The notes: generated by a model not told the origin, from the letters alone. A stretch of DNA of 64,000 nucleotides from an uncultured Succinivibrionaceae bacterium (GCA_944393045.1 CALXYT010000004.1:1-64000); one strand, 5' to 3'. Counted from the first letter of the stretch, positions 27,332 to 37,651 are shown. Numbers and translations: made by a program.

Positions 27332-29761
27332 TTAGAATAAATCTCCTATTTCTTCTTGGTCATCAACTGGGTTTAAATTAAAGTCGGATTCTTCGGTATA
27401 AGGAGAATTAATCATGATATTTTGACCTTTAATAAAATACTCAGGATAGCCCACGATTGAGCTTTGGTAGATATTATCATCGGGCTTAATTGGCGCAAGA
27501 GGCTCATCTTTTAAAGCTTCTTTCATATAGTTTATCCATATAGGTAAAGATGATCTACCACCAGATTCACCTCTACCTAAAGGTCTAGTGAAGTTATCAA
27601 AGCCCATCCATACTGTTGTTACAATATTGCCATTAAAACCTGAGAACCAAGCATCACGGCTTTGGTTAGTGGTGCCAGTTTTACCAGCGATATCAGAACG
27701 ATTTAAGCTAGCAGCTCTACCACCTGTTCCCCAGTATTTGCCGTTTGGTCCCACACCACCAAAAATTGCACTTTTTAAGGTGTTAGCAATTAAGAAGGAA
27801 TTACTATGAGATAAAATTTGAGGGGCGATGTTATTTTCTTGGTTTCGCTGATAAACTTGAGAAATTGGTGTTGGGGTAATAGTATTTTCCACGGCATCAG
27901 GACAATTTGGGCAAGCTTTAGCAGGATAAGACTCAAAAATTAATTCCTCATTATCATCGGTGCCAACAGTTACTTTTTTAATAATATTTGGTTCTATCTT
28001 AAAACCTCCATTAGCAAACGTTGCATAGGCTGTAACTAGTTCTAATGGGGTGGTTTCATAAGCACCCAGAGCTAAAGAATCATTGCGTTGATAACGGCTA
28101 ATAGCAAAGCCAAACTTCTCTAAATGGGTGGCAAATTTATCAATACCCAAAGCTCGTACCAAGCGTACTGATACCACATTCTTTGATTTTGCCAAGGCTT
28201 GTCTTAAAGGAATATAGCCTTCGTATACATTTGGGGAGTTCTTTGGTGTCCAGTTTTGTTTTGCACCTGCATTCCAAATGGAAATACGGTCATCAAGCAT
28301 TAAGGTTGCTAAGGAATAACCATCGGCAAGAGCCGCTGAGTATAAGAACGGTTTGAAGTTAGAACCTGCCTGACGTTTTGCCTGTTCTACACGGTTAAAA
28401 TGGCTTTGTTTAAAACTAAATCCTCCACACATAGCTAAAATATCGCCAGTCTGAGCATTAAGACTAATTAGAGCTGCTTGTACTTGTGGAATTTGGCGTA
28501 AGGCATAGGTATTATCACTAGTTAATTCAACGTAAATTAAGTCAGCTTCTTTTAAAACATCAGTTACTTTCTTTGGATAAGCACCTTGATAAGAGTCGTT
28601 TTTAAATAAACGAGCCCATTTAATATTTTTCCAGGGAATAGAGATTAGCCCTTGTTGCTTTAAATAAACATTGGCGGAGTTATCTTTGGTGTTAAGGCTT
28701 GTTACTATACCAGGTGTAATAAACTCAAAAGTTGTTTTCTTTGAGAGAATTTTATCGAGTTCTAAGGCGTTATTTAAGTCGATATTACCAAGGTTTTCAG
28801 GTTTATGATAGCCATGTCTAATATCATAGGTAATAATCCCGTCATAAAGTGCTTTATTGGCTGCTGCTTGATTTTTAGCAGTGATTGTTGCATATGCTCT
28901 AAAGCCATCGGTATAAATGCGTTCACCATAAGTACTTTCAAGTTTTTGACGGATAGATTCAGCAACATATGGGGCGTTTAATTCTAGTTTGGCGGTATGA
29001 TACCGTGCTTTAATAGGCTCATTATCTGCTTTATCATACTCTTCTTTTGTTATCATATTTAGTTCTAGCATTCTTCCTAAAACTAAATGACGGCGTTCTT
29101 TTGCGCGTTTAGGATGTGATATTGGGTTTAAGGTTGAAGGAGCTTTTGGGAGTCCTGCAATGATTGCCATTTCTCCAAGAGTTAATTCATTAACTGTTTT
29201 ACCAAAGTAGACAAATGCAGCGGCTGCTACACCAAAGGCATGGTGACCTAAGGCAATTTTATTTAGATAAAGCTCAAAAATTTCATCTTTAGTAAGAGTC
29301 TGCTCAATCTTCCAGGCCAGAAAAATTTCTTTAATTTTACGAGTGTAAGTTTTTTCATTGGAAAGATAAAAATTACGAGCGACTTGTTGCGTTATAGTAC
29401 TAGCACCTTGAGTTTTACTTCCTTTAAGAATTGAAACGTAAGCAGCACGAGTAATACCGATTGGGTCAATACCGAAATGGTCATAAAAACGAGCATCTTC
29501 AATTGCTAAAAAGGCGTTCTTTAATTGTTGAGGAATATCATCTATGCTTAGAGGTATTCGGCGTTGTTCACCAAATTCAGCAATAAGGAGGTTATCCGCT
29601 GAATAAATTCGTAACGGAGTTTCCATGGAAACATTACGTAGTGTTTCAACATCTGGAAGGTATTTTGAGGTGTGATAGTAAAAAAGACATCCACCTGCTG
29701 TAAAAATGCTGCCGATAAACAGACAAAACCAAATAATTCGTCGAAGCCAAACAAATATCAT
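27332..29761 (-). CDS. mrcA: Penicillin-binding protein 1A
   Basis: Bifunctional peptidoglycan glycosyltransferase and transpeptidase in the inner membrane. It has 809 residues: membrane anchor (about 8-30), glycosyltransferase 51 domain with catalytic E88 (EDARFYDHFG), an OB-like insert, and a transpeptidase domain with S467-N-F-K, SKN and K694-TG. It is divergent from pilM, exactly the arrangement of E. coli mrcA and hofM. Confidence 0.96.
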   Translation of the reverse strand: MIFVWLRRIIWFCLFIGSIFTAGGCLFYYHTSKYLPDVETLRNVSMETPLRIYSADNLLIAEFGEQRRIPLSIDDIPQQLKNAFLAIEDARFYDHFGIDPIGITRAAYVSILKGSKTQGASTITQQVARNFYLSNEKTYTRKIKEIFLAWKIEQTLTKDEIFELYLNKIALGHHAFGVAAAAFVYFGKTVNELTLGEMAIIAGLPKAPSTLNPISHPKRAKERRHLVLGRMLELNMITKEEYDKADNEPIKARYHTAKLELNAPYVAESIRQKLESTYGERIYTDGFRAYATITAKNQAAANKALYDGIITYDIRHGYHKPENLGNIDLNNALELDKILSKKTTFEFITPGIVTSLNTKDNSANVYLKQQGLISIPWKNIKWARLFKNDSYQGAYPKKVTDVLKEADLIYVELTSDNTYALRQIPQVQAALISLNAQTGDILAMCGGFSFKQSHFNRVEQAKRQAGSNFKPFLYSAALADGYSLATLMLDDRISIWNAGAKQNWTPKNSPNVYEGYIPLRQALAKSKNVVSVRLVRALGIDKFATHLEKFGFAISRYQRNDSLALGAYETTPLELVTAYATFANGGFKIEPNIIKKVTVGTDDNEELIFESYPAKACPNCPDAVENTITPTPISQVYQRNQENNIAPQILSHSNSFLIANTLKSAIFGGVGPNGKYWGTGGRAASLNRSDIAGKTGTTNQSRDAWFSGFNGNIVTTVWMGFDNFTRPLGRGESGGRSSLPIWINYMKEALKDEPLAPIKPDDNIYQSSIVGYPEYFIKGQNIMINSPYTEESDFNLNPVDDQEEIGDLF

Positions 29762-29900
29762 ATTTTTTTCAAAACCAAAGCGTATTAATGTGGAAAAATT
29801 TAACTTAATTATAATATAATTTGTTAGCTAGCTCAAAATAGAGACATTTGTTTTACTCTTTTTTTAGCATAAAAATATAGATAAAAGTTATTATACTTAA

Positions 29901-31010
29901 ATGAGTACAATGTTAATCAGCACGGATGCAAATATGGCTGGAATGAAAAACAAGGGTTTCTTCTACCCATTAGTTGGCGTAGATTTTGGAAGCCAAACAA
30001 TAAAAGCTGTTGCTATATCAGGCAAAGCGAGTAACTTTGAAATTGTAGGTTTAGCAGAAGTACCAACTCCAAAGGGTTCTATTGTGGATTATCAAATTAA
30101 TCCAAATGACCACGAGAAGGTAGTACAAGCTGTAAGATCACTTTTAAAGCGCATTCCTAATAAACCTAGATATATTGCAACATCGGTATCAGGTTCTAGT
30201 GTTATAACTCGTATAATTCAGGCGGAATCAACCTTCCGTGATTCTGAATTAAATAGTTTTGTGGAATCTGAAGCGGAGCAGATTATTCCTTTCCCATTAG
30301 AGGAAATGAATATCGATTATGAGGTTATTGGATCAAATCTTGTAGATGCTACTAAGAACGATGTGCTGGTAAGCGCATGCCGTACCGAAGTGGTAGAACA
30401 ACGTATGGCTGTTTTTGATAGTCTCGGTTGCCAGTTAAAGGTGGTAGATGTTGGCGTTTGTGCGTTAGGTCGTGCAGTACGCAGTGTGATACCATCTTTT
30501 GATATGAACTATAGTGAAAAGGTTGTTGCTATAGTTGATGTTGGTGCCGCTACTTTAACCTTTGGTATTATGTACCAAGGCGAAGTTATTTATCAGCGCC
30601 TTCAGAGTTTTGGTGGTGATAATCTTACACAAAGTATTTCAGGTTATAGCAATATGCCTTATGAAGATGCTGAAAAGTGTAAGGTGCAGAATAGATTGCC
30701 AAATGATGTTCAATCTCAAATCGTGCCACAATACTTCAATCAATTAGCTCAACAGATAAAGAGAAATATTCAGTTATATACTTCTTCATCACAACATAGA
30801 GAAGTTGATGCCGTAGTTATAAGTGGTGGTGGGTGCTTAATTCCTGCTACTAGAGAACATCTTTCAAATATTCTTGGTGTTAAAGAAGTTATTTGTCCTG
30901 ATATCTTCAGATCTGCTACTAAGTTTAAGACTGAAGACAATCCAATGGGCTGTAAATTTATGACAGCTTTAGGGTTAGCATTAAGGAGTTTTGAAGCATG
31001 TCCAATATAA
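29901..31010 (+). CDS. pilM: Type IV pilus assembly protein PilM
   Basis: Cytoplasmic actin-like ATPase-fold protein linking PilN to the pilus machinery. It has up to 369 residues. The first ATG (29901) has no ribosome site. ATG 29934 (MAGMKNKG), preceded by CGGA at 7 bases, is an equally good start. VGVDFGSQTIKAVAI is the phosphate-1 motif and AIVDVGAATLTFGIM the second. Its stop overlaps the pilN start by 13 bases. It is the first gene of pilMNOPQ. Confidence 0.93.
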   Translation: MSTMLISTDANMAGMKNKGFFYPLVGVDFGSQTIKAVAISGKASNFEIVGLAEVPTPKGSIVDYQINPNDHEKVVQAVRSLLKRIPNKPRYIATSVSGSSVITRIIQAESTFRDSELNSFVESEAEQIIPFPLEEMNIDYEVIGSNLVDATKNDVLVSACRTEVVEQRMAVFDSLGCQLKVVDVGVCALGRAVRSVIPSFDMNYSEKVVAIVDVGAATLTFGIMYQGEVIYQRLQSFGGDNLTQSISGYSNMPYEDAEKCKVQNRLPNDVQSQIVPQYFNQLAQQIKRNIQLYTSSSQHREVDAVVISGGGCLIPATREHLSNILGVKEVICPDIFRSATKFKTEDNPMGCKFMTALGLALRSFEACPI

Positions 31011-31585
31011 ATTTACTCCCATGGCGTCAAGAACTTAGAGACCGTCAGAGAAATACATATTATAAGGTTCTCACTAGTGTAGTATTACTAGCTGCTGGTA
31101 TTGTGATTTTAGTTTATTTAGGTTTTGATTACTTAAAGAACCAGGAAGCAGAAAAAGCTACCTATTTAAGAGGTGAGATTGCTAAGGTTGATAGAGAACT
31201 TACTGAAATTGCTGCATTAAAGCAAAAGAAGCAAGAGCTTATCGATAGAATGAATGCAATTGATTCTTTACAGCAAAGTCGTAATATTGCGGTTCATCTA
31301 TACTCTGATTTACCAACATTAACTGCAACTGGCTTGTACTTAAATTCTATGAGCTTTAGCGGTGGGGTTGTTAATATTAAGGGCTTAGCAGAATCAAACC
31401 CTCGTGTTTCTTCTATGTTAAGAAATGTTGATAACAGTAAGTGGCTTGGTAATAGCTCTATTGTTCAGACTAAGGCTGAAGTTCGTGACGGTAAGAAGGT
31501 TGTTCCTACATTACCAGATGGATTATATGAATTTGATATGAAATTCTCTATTATCAATAGCAATGCTGCAAAGGGAGGTAGATAA
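30998..31585 (+). CDS. pilN: Type IV pilus assembly protein PilN
   Basis: Bitopic inner-membrane protein of the alignment complex. It has 195 residues. The N-terminal INLLPWR motif that docks into PilM is present (residues 4-10). A membrane helix (about 25-45), a coiled coil and a ferredoxin-like periplasmic domain follow. It overlaps pilM and precedes pilO by 2 bases. Confidence 0.94.
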   Translation: MSNINLLPWRQELRDRQRNTYYKVLTSVVLLAAGIVILVYLGFDYLKNQEAEKATYLRGEIAKVDRELTEIAALKQKKQELIDRMNAIDSLQQSRNIAVHLYSDLPTLTATGLYLNSMSFSGGVVNIKGLAESNPRVSSMLRNVDNSKWLGNSSIVQTKAEVRDGKKVVPTLPDGLYEFDMKFSIINSNAAKGGR

Positions 31586-31587
31586 TC

Positions 31588-32247
31588 ATGGCATTAGAAC
31601 TTGGTTTTGCTGATATCGATCCTCAGAAGGTTGAAACCTGGCCGTTTATAATGAAGGTCTTTGTAGCAATCGTAGTATTTGTCGCAATTCTTGTAGCTTC
31701 ATGGTTCGCAGCTCTTCAGGATGAAAATCTGGAATATGAAGATTCAATTAAAAAGGTTGAAGCTTTAAAGAGTGAGTTTAAGGAAAAAGCTAAGCAAGCT
31801 GTTAATTTACCAGCGTACAAAGAACAGATTGCTGAACTTGAAACCTTACTTGAAGCACAGTTAAGACAGCTTCCTAACAGTAATGAGGTAGCAAATCTTC
31901 TTGATGATATAAGCTTTATTGCTCAGGATAATGGTCTTAACCTTATTAGTATTAAATGGCAACCTGAAGTACAGCGTGATATTTATACTGAATTACCTAT
32001 GAGTATTTACGTAACAGGTACTTATGAGCAACTTGGTAGTTTTTCAGCTGATATGGCTGCTCTACCACGAATCGTTACTATCGATAATTTCACTTTAGCT
32101 CACATTAAGGAAGCTAAAGGAGGTTCAGAAACTGGTGACCTATTAGAAATGAAAATGTTAGCAAAGACCTTCCGTTACAATGCGGAACAAGCTAGAAAGG
32201 CATCAGAAAGAAGAGAGCGTTTAAATCGCAGAAGAGGGGGTAGATAA
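31588..32247 (+). CDS. pilO: Type IV pilus assembly protein PilO
   Basis: Partner of PilN in the inner-membrane alignment complex. It has 219 residues: a short cytoplasmic N-terminus, one membrane helix (about 22-45), a coiled coil with SNEVANLLDDIS, and a periplasmic domain. It ends in a basic RRERLNRRRGGR tail. Its stop codon overlaps the pilP start. Confidence 0.93.
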   Translation: MALELGFADIDPQKVETWPFIMKVFVAIVVFVAILVASWFAALQDENLEYEDSIKKVEALKSEFKEKAKQAVNLPAYKEQIAELETLLEAQLRQLPNSNEVANLLDDISFIAQDNGLNLISIKWQPEVQRDIYTELPMSIYVTGTYEQLGSFSADMAALPRIVTIDNFTLAHIKEAKGGSETGDLLEMKMLAKTFRYNAEQARKASERRERLNRRRGGR

Positions 32248-32777
32248 TGATTAAGAAGTTATCTCTAGTTGCCATGATGATTTTTGCGGGTTCTATGTTA
32301 TCTGCATGTTCAGACATGGATGACCTCGAAGCTTGGTGTCAAACTCAACGTAAGCAGGCTCCAAGTGCAATTGAACCTTTACCACAGATTAAAACCTTTA
32401 TACCAATGAAGTTTGAACCTAAGACTGATCGTATGCCATTTGTTATGCCTCAGCCTGAAATCTTAAAGGTACAGTCAATTAAACCTTTAAACTGTGAGCA
32501 ACCTGATCGTGAAAGACCAATGGAAGAGCTTGAACAGTTCGCATTAGATAATTTATTTATGCGTGGTACTATTATGACTGATGGCAAGCTTAGAGCATTA
32601 ATCCAGACAGCAGATGGTGCATTAGTAAGAGTTGTACCAGGTATGCATATGGGGTTAAATTTTGGTAAGGTTGTAAGAGTTGCACCTGACGCAGTAGAAG
32701 TAGAAGAATTTATATCTGATGGCAAGGGGTGTTGGGAAAAGCGTCCAACTCAATTAGATTTAATCGTTGCGGAATAA
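32247..32777 (+). CDS. pilP: Type IV pilus lipoprotein PilP
   Basis: Inner-membrane lipoprotein bridging PilNO and the secretin PilQ. It has 176 residues. The signal peptide ends in lipobox LSAC (C21). An unstructured Pro-rich stretch leads to a beta domain with LIQTADGALVRVVPGMHMGLNFGKV. The start overlaps pilO by one base. Confidence 0.93.
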   Translation: MIKKLSLVAMMIFAGSMLSACSDMDDLEAWCQTQRKQAPSAIEPLPQIKTFIPMKFEPKTDRMPFVMPQPEILKVQSIKPLNCEQPDRERPMEELEQFALDNLFMRGTIMTDGKLRALIQTADGALVRVVPGMHMGLNFGKVVRVAPDAVEVEEFISDGKGCWEKRPTQLDLIVAE

Positions 32778-32801
32778 TATAAGCAGGCAGGATAAATAAT
32801 T

Positions 32802-34913
32802 ATGAATTTTCAAAAGAAGAATTTAGGGCTTTTAGTGCTAGCAGCTATGGCTAGTATGGCATTGCCTGCTGAGGCAGCTACAAAGCTTGAAAATATTAAA
32901 GTTAATAACTCTTTAGCGAGCCAAACTCGCCTTGAGTTTCAATTTGATGGTCCAGTAGCCGGCTATCAAGATAGACTTCAATATTCTCCAGAACAGTTAG
33001 TATTAAATCTTAATGATGCTGAATCTGGTTTACAGCATAATGAGATTAGCGTAGATACTAAGGCTATCAATGATATAAAGGTTGTTCCTAATGGTGCAAA
33101 TCTTGATGTAACTGTATCATTAGAAACTTTAGTACCATATGAAGTATCTCAGTCTGGTAATTCACTTTATGTAACATTAGGTCAGGATCCACGTGTCACT
33201 GCAGTGCAGAATGGTGTAACCAGTCCTTCAATTTTAAATAGTTCTACTGATTCTGTTGTAGCTGGTATTAACGAAATTAAGGGGATTAATTTTAAGCGTG
33301 GCGCAAATGGTGAAGCTTTATTAATCGTTAGCCTTCAAAATAAGAATGCAGCTTTAGAATTAATCGAAAAAGGTACTCATTTACAAGCTAAGTTCCATGG
33401 TTCAGATGTTGTAGATGACCTTTTAGCTGTAATGGATGTAGCAGATTACGCAACTGTCGTTAAATCTATTGATGTATCAGAAGCTGTTGATGGTGCAGTA
33501 CTTGATTTAGCTTTAAATACTTCAGAATTTACCGCTAAGTACGATCAGTCAGGTGAAACTGTTGTAGTAACTGTTTCTAAGAAAAAGCCTGTGATTAAAC
33601 CTGATCAGGGGCCAAAGTATACTGGTAAGTTATTATCATTATCATTCCAAGATATTCCAGTAAGAAATGCTCTTAAGATCTTAGCTGAAGAAATTAAGAT
33701 TAATCTTGTTATGAATGATACTGTAGCTGGTAATATTACAGTAAACTTCGATAGCGTGCCTTGGGATCAGGCATTAGATACTATTCTTCGTGTTAAGGGC
33801 TTAGATAAGAGAATTGAAGGTAATATTCTCTTAGTTGGTACTCAAGATGAATTAGCCGCTTATGAACAGAAGAAATTAGAAGAAATGGAAAAGAGGGCTG
33901 CTAAGGAGCCGTTAATTACTGAATATATTCAGATTAACTATGCTAAGGCAGTTGATTTTGTAAAACTAATTTCTACTAAGGATTCAGAAACATCTATTGC
34001 AGCTGCTGATTCTTCTGTTTATGGTTCAAGCAACTCTGTGGAATCAGACGAAAGCTTGTTATCAGCTCGTGGTACTGTAACAGTAGATGAGAGAACTAAT
34101 ACCTTAATCATTAAAGATACGGAACGTTCAATTGCTAATATTAGGCGTTTAATTGAAACCTTAGATACTCCAATTGAACAGGTTGTTATTGAAGCTCGTA
34201 TCGTAACTATCGAAGATAGTGCTACTGCTGATTTAGGTGTAAATTGGTCTGTAAGCAATAATCGCGGTGATATTGCCTACGATGGTAATAAGTACTCAAG
34301 TGAACCAGATTCAGGTAAGTGGTTTGGTGGAGGGGAAACTAGTTTCTCACAAGTATCTAACGGTGCTGTATTAGCTATTGGTAAGATTTCAGAAAATCTA
34401 TCATTAGATTTAACTTTGAGCGCTTTAGAGACTGAAAATAAGACTGAAACCATTGCAAGTCCTCGTATTACTACAACTAACCAAAAAGAAGCTATAATTG
34501 AAAAGGGTTTTGAAATTCCATCTTTAACTAGTGCATCAAGTGGTGCTACAACTGTTGAATGGAAGAAGGCAGTATTAAGCTTAGCTGTTACTCCTCAGAT
34601 TACTCCTGATGATTCAGTATTCCTAGATCTTGAAATTAAGCAAGATGACTTAGGTACTACTGTTCAGACAGGTACTGGTACAGCAGTATCAATTGCTACT
34701 AACACTGTAACAACTCAAGTGCTTGTTGGTAATGGTGAAACATTAGTAATCGGTGGTATCTTCCAGCAGACCTTGTCACGTACTGTTCAGAAGGTGCCTT
34801 TGTTAGGTGATATCCCATTATTAGGTTGGTTATTTAAGTCTGTATCTAACGATAATACAAAGCGTGAGATTTTAGTGTTCATCACTCCTCACATCGTTAA
34901 GAATCAGCAGTAA
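32802..34913 (+). CDS. pilQ: Type IV pilus secretin PilQ
   Basis: Outer-membrane secretin through which the pilus passes. It has 703 residues. A signal peptide ends near AEA-A (residue 26). Two AMIN-like beta domains follow (about 30-130 and 150-265), then a secretin N0/STN domain (about 280-350, LSFQDIPVRNALKILAEE), an N1 domain and the secretin beta barrel (from about 465). The C-terminal signature VPLLGDIPLLGWLF is intact. The gene ends at a strong terminator beside the group II intron remnant. Confidence 0.95.
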   Translation: MNFQKKNLGLLVLAAMASMALPAEAATKLENIKVNNSLASQTRLEFQFDGPVAGYQDRLQYSPEQLVLNLNDAESGLQHNEISVDTKAINDIKVVPNGANLDVTVSLETLVPYEVSQSGNSLYVTLGQDPRVTAVQNGVTSPSILNSSTDSVVAGINEIKGINFKRGANGEALLIVSLQNKNAALELIEKGTHLQAKFHGSDVVDDLLAVMDVADYATVVKSIDVSEAVDGAVLDLALNTSEFTAKYDQSGETVVVTVSKKKPVIKPDQGPKYTGKLLSLSFQDIPVRNALKILAEEIKINLVMNDTVAGNITVNFDSVPWDQALDTILRVKGLDKRIEGNILLVGTQDELAAYEQKKLEEMEKRAAKEPLITEYIQINYAKAVDFVKLISTKDSETSIAAADSSVYGSSNSVESDESLLSARGTVTVDERTNTLIIKDTERSIANIRRLIETLDTPIEQVVIEARIVTIEDSATADLGVNWSVSNNRGDIAYDGNKYSSEPDSGKWFGGGETSFSQVSNGAVLAIGKISENLSLDLTLSALETENKTETIASPRITTTNQKEAIIEKGFEIPSLTSASSGATTVEWKKAVLSLAVTPQITPDDSVFLDLEIKQDDLGTTVQTGTGTAVSIATNTVTTQVLVGNGETLVIGGIFQQTLSRTVQKVPLLGDIPLLGWLFKSVSNDNTKREILVFITPHIVKNQQ

Positions 34914-34930
34914 TAACTGATTAGTTAGAA

Positions 34931-34955
34931 GAGGCTCTCGCAAGGGAGCCTTTTT
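34931..34955 (+). terminator. Terminator of pilMNOPQ
   Basis: Arms GAGGCTC and GGGAGCC around TCGCAA, then TTTTT. The degraded group II intron starts 2 bases later. Confidence 0.85.
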
Positions 34956-34956
34956 C

Positions 34957-35936
34957 GTGTGCATTTTTTAATAGCTGAAAGTTCCTGGACATGTGAGCAG
35001 TCAGCAAGATCATTGTCGAAGGGCAGAGATACCATGAGGCATTGGTCAGAGGGATGAATGCGAAGACTACCTCATGAGGTTTTATAACCATAAATACAAC
35101 GTATCAGCGTCTATTACCAAGAACACATTTAAGTCCTCAGCACTAAAGAGAGTATACATACTTTAGAATAATGGGCAAAAGCGTCCTCTTGGGATATCAA
35201 CCATGGTTTATGGAACAGTGCAAAATGCACTTTCGCAGGTTCTAAATGATCACTATGAAGATAAATTCCATGATAGGAGCTTTGGGGTCATGTCTGAAAG
35301 AGGTTGTCACGATGCGATTGATAGAGTATTAGAGATTGCAGAAGAAGGATACATCTATGTTATAGATATGGATCAGGAAAGTTCATTGCTTAGAGTCAAG
35401 ATAATTGACCAACTGCTCGATAGTAGGCGAATTAGGTTTATAAGGCATGAAGATGACTGCATGATTTGCAAAAGTGAAAGAGCTGCGCATGGAATCCCTG
35501 AAAGTAAAACCAAGTTTATCGAGGGTAAATTTTTCTGCAGCTTAGCCACGATAAGACGAAGATAAACAGGTTAGGAATTCCCCCGTGTTTTTAGGATTTG
35601 TTTCTTATCAGACTCCGACGGCTGGAAGGTATCCGTTCACAAGAAGAGTAGAGAGAAGTTCACAAAGAAGATGCGCGAAATTCTTACGAGGAAATGTCCC
35701 TGGGGAAAACAAAGACCCAGAAGCAATTTAATTCTGTTTTAAAGGGGATAGCTACTTTAGGGCTGGTATAAGTAAATTCCATATGAATAGGGAAGACGCT
35801 AAATCCATGTAGTGTTATGGAAAAGAAGCGTAACCATATTGGAAATTACGTTTAATGGTAAAGCCCACAGTATTGAGATGGCACGGCGGGTTTGTCGAGA
35901 GAGGCGCAATGATAAAACTAAACCTCCTACACTACC
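34957..35936 (+). mobile_element. Degraded group II intron
   Basis: From GTGTGC (34957) to TACACTACC (about 35936) the sequence is unlike its surroundings: less AT-rich and with no open gene. The 5' part has the look of intron domain I. The middle carries pieces of an intron-encoded reverse transcriptase/maturase. The 3' end (GAGAGG ... CCTCC followed by TACACTACC) resembles domain VI and a group II 3' splice site. Length is under 1 kb against the 2-3 kb of intact elements, so it is deleted and immobile. It lies immediately after the pilQ terminator; group IIC introns are known to insert behind terminators, but the class is not certain here. Boundaries are estimates. Confidence 0.75.
35098..35845 (+). 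pseudogene. Remnant of group II intron reverse transcriptase/maturase
   Basis: One frame reads ...SALKRVYIL-stop (TAG 35164-35166)-NNGQKRPLGIST, then GTVQNALSQVLNDHYEDKF and HDAIDRVLEIAEEGYIYVIDMD, all as in LtrA-type proteins (RPLGI, VxQ-AL, D-x-D). The frame then jumps to FIRHEDDCMIC, in which YADD has become HEDD. About 90-100 residues including the GTPQG motif are missing between them. Further on, other frames read GWKVSVHKKSREKF and HVVLWKRS, maturase-like pieces. At least one stop, one internal deletion and several frameshifts make it non-functional. Confidence 0.82.
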
Positions 35937-35953
35937 TGATAAAAAACTCTTGT

Positions 35954-36012
35954 AATAACTTTTGCTTTTTATAAAATACCTTATCAAAGGTAAAAGTTAT
36001 TGTTATTTTTTT
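35954..36012 (+). terminator. Nested hairpin with T run before aroK
   Basis: Outer arms AATAACTTTT (35954-35963) and AAAAGTTATT (35992-36001) enclose an inner ACCTT/AAGGT hairpin (35978-35991), followed by a T-rich run. It may be a second terminator isolating aroK. Confidence 0.55.
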
Positions 36013-36044
36013 GATTTTAAACATTTAATGTAACTAATATCACA

Positions 36045-36572
36045 ATGAGTAAGCAAAATAATATATTTTTAGTAGGACCTATGGGCGCTGGTAAATCAAC
36101 TATAGGTAAGACCCTTTCCGAAATTACTGGTCGAGCATTTTTAGATTCAGATGCTGTTATTGAAGAACGTACTGGAGCAGATATAGCTTGGGTATTTGAT
36201 GTTGAAGGTGAAGAAGGTTTTAGAAAGCGTGAAGAAGCAGTAATTGCTGATATTACGCTTGATGATGGGATCATTTTAGCAACTGGTGGTGGCGTGGTAA
36301 AGAATCCCAATAATCGCAGGAACTTAAAGGATAGAGGTATTGTAGTTTATTTATTAACTTCTGTTGAGCGTCAATTTGCTAGAACTGGACGTGATAAGAG
36401 AAGACCTTTATTAAATAATGAGGATCCATTGGGAACTTTACAAAGACTAATGCAGGAACGTGATCCATTATATAGGGAAGTTGCCGATATTATTATTGAT
36501 ACCGATAACTTAACAGCTCATCAAGTTGCACAAAATATTTTACATCAAGTGCAGAAACTACAGGAAAAATAA
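36045..36572 (+). CDS. aroK: Shikimate kinase I
   Basis: Phosphorylates shikimate with ATP. It has 175 residues. The P-loop is [11 protein letters not shown], the shikimate-binding DSD is followed by [20 protein letters not shown], and the GGG loop (ATGGGVV) is present. Sequence and position before aroB match E. coli AroK rather than AroL. No ribosome site is visible before the ATG. The aroB start follows 2 bases after its stop. Confidence 0.96.
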   Translation: MSKQNNIFLVGPMGAGKSTIGKTLSEITGRAFLDSDAVIEERTGADIAWVFDVEGEEGFRKREEAVIADITLDDGIILATGGGVVKNPNNRRNLKDRGIVVYLLTSVERQFARTGRDKRRPLLNNEDPLGTLQRLMQERDPLYREVADIIIDTDNLTAHQVAQNILHQVQKLQEK

Positions 36573-36574
36573 TT

Positions 36575-37651
36575 ATGGAAACTCTTTTAGTTGATTTACA
36601 ACAAAGATCCTATCCGATTTTTATTGGTGAAGGTTTATTGACTACCCCTGATATTTGGGCACAATATATCACTAAAAGGGGCAAGGTGGTAATTGTTACT
36701 AATGAAACAGTTCAGAAGTGGTATTTAGCACCGTTAACACAATCATTGCAGTCATCAGGCTTTGATGTGGTAAGTTTAATTCTTCCTGATGGTGAGGAAT
36801 ATAAGAACATTGAGAGCTATAATAAAATAATGACCTTTATGCTGGAGCAAAATTGTGGTCGTGATACTACCATGTTTGCTTTAGGTGGTGGAGTAATTGG
36901 TGATTTAACAGGTTTTGCGGCTGCAAGTTTTCAGAGAGGGGTAGATTTTATTCAAGTTCCTACTACCTTGCTTTCACAAGTAGACTCCTCTGTTGGAGGT
37001 AAAACTGGAATAAACCATCCATTAGGTAAAAATATGATTGGTGCTTTTTATCAACCAAAAGCTGTAATCATTGATTTAAAAGCTCTTGCTACATTACCAA
37101 AGCGTGAATTATCTGCTGGTATGGCTGAGGTTATTAAGTATGGCATTATTTGGGATAATGAGTTTTTTGAGTATTTAGAGCAAGTACCTAATAAATTCTG
37201 GCAATTAGATAATGAAGTATTAACTCATATTATTAAGCGTTGCTGCTCTATAAAAGCTGAGGTTGTCTCAAAAGATGAAACTGAGCAAAATCTTAGAGCA
37301 ATTCTTAATTTAGGCCATACCTTTGGTCATGCAATTGAAAACTTTATGGGGTATGGCGTATGGCTCCATGGTGAGGCTGTGGCCGCGGGTTCTGTTATTG
37401 CTTCACGTTTAGCATCCCTTCGTGGCAAGATTACGGCTAAAGAGCTTGAACGAATTATAGATATTACCAAGCAATATGAGTTACCTGTCGGTAAGCCTGA
37501 TAATATGGAGCTTAATGATTTTACTAAGCTTATGATCCATGATAAAAAGACTAAAAATGGTAAAGTTAGATTTATTATTCCAGATGCTCTAGGAAGAGCT
37601 TCTTTATATGATAATGTAACTAATCAAGAATTATCATTAGCCATAAAGTAA
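36575..37651 (+). CDS. aroB: 3-dehydroquinate synthase
   Basis: NAD- and zinc-dependent cyclisation of DAHP to 3-dehydroquinate. It has 358 residues. GGGVIGDLTGFAA binds NAD, VPTTLLSQVDSSVGGKTGINHPLGKNMIG is conserved around the active site, and zinc ligands are Glu in GMAEVIKYG and His in LGHTFGHAIE and WLHGEAV. aroK-aroB-damX is the E. coli order. Confidence 0.96.
   Translation: METLLVDLQQRSYPIFIGEGLLTTPDIWAQYITKRGKVVIVTNETVQKWYLAPLTQSLQSSGFDVVSLILPDGEEYKNIESYNKIMTFMLEQNCGRDTTMFALGGGVIGDLTGFAAASFQRGVDFIQVPTTLLSQVDSSVGGKTGINHPLGKNMIGAFYQPKAVIIDLKALATLPKRELSAGMAEVIKYGIIWDNEFFEYLEQVPNKFWQLDNEVLTHIIKRCCSIKAEVVSKDETEQNLRAILNLGHTFGHAIENFMGYGVWLHGEAVAAGSVIASRLASLRGKITAKELERIIDITKQYELPVGKPDNMELNDFTKLMIHDKKTKNGKVRFIIPDALGRASLYDNVTNQELSLAIK

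Noticed and set aside
36017-36310. Antisense ORF over aroK
   Set aside because: It is low-complexity and opposite a clear gene with full motifs.
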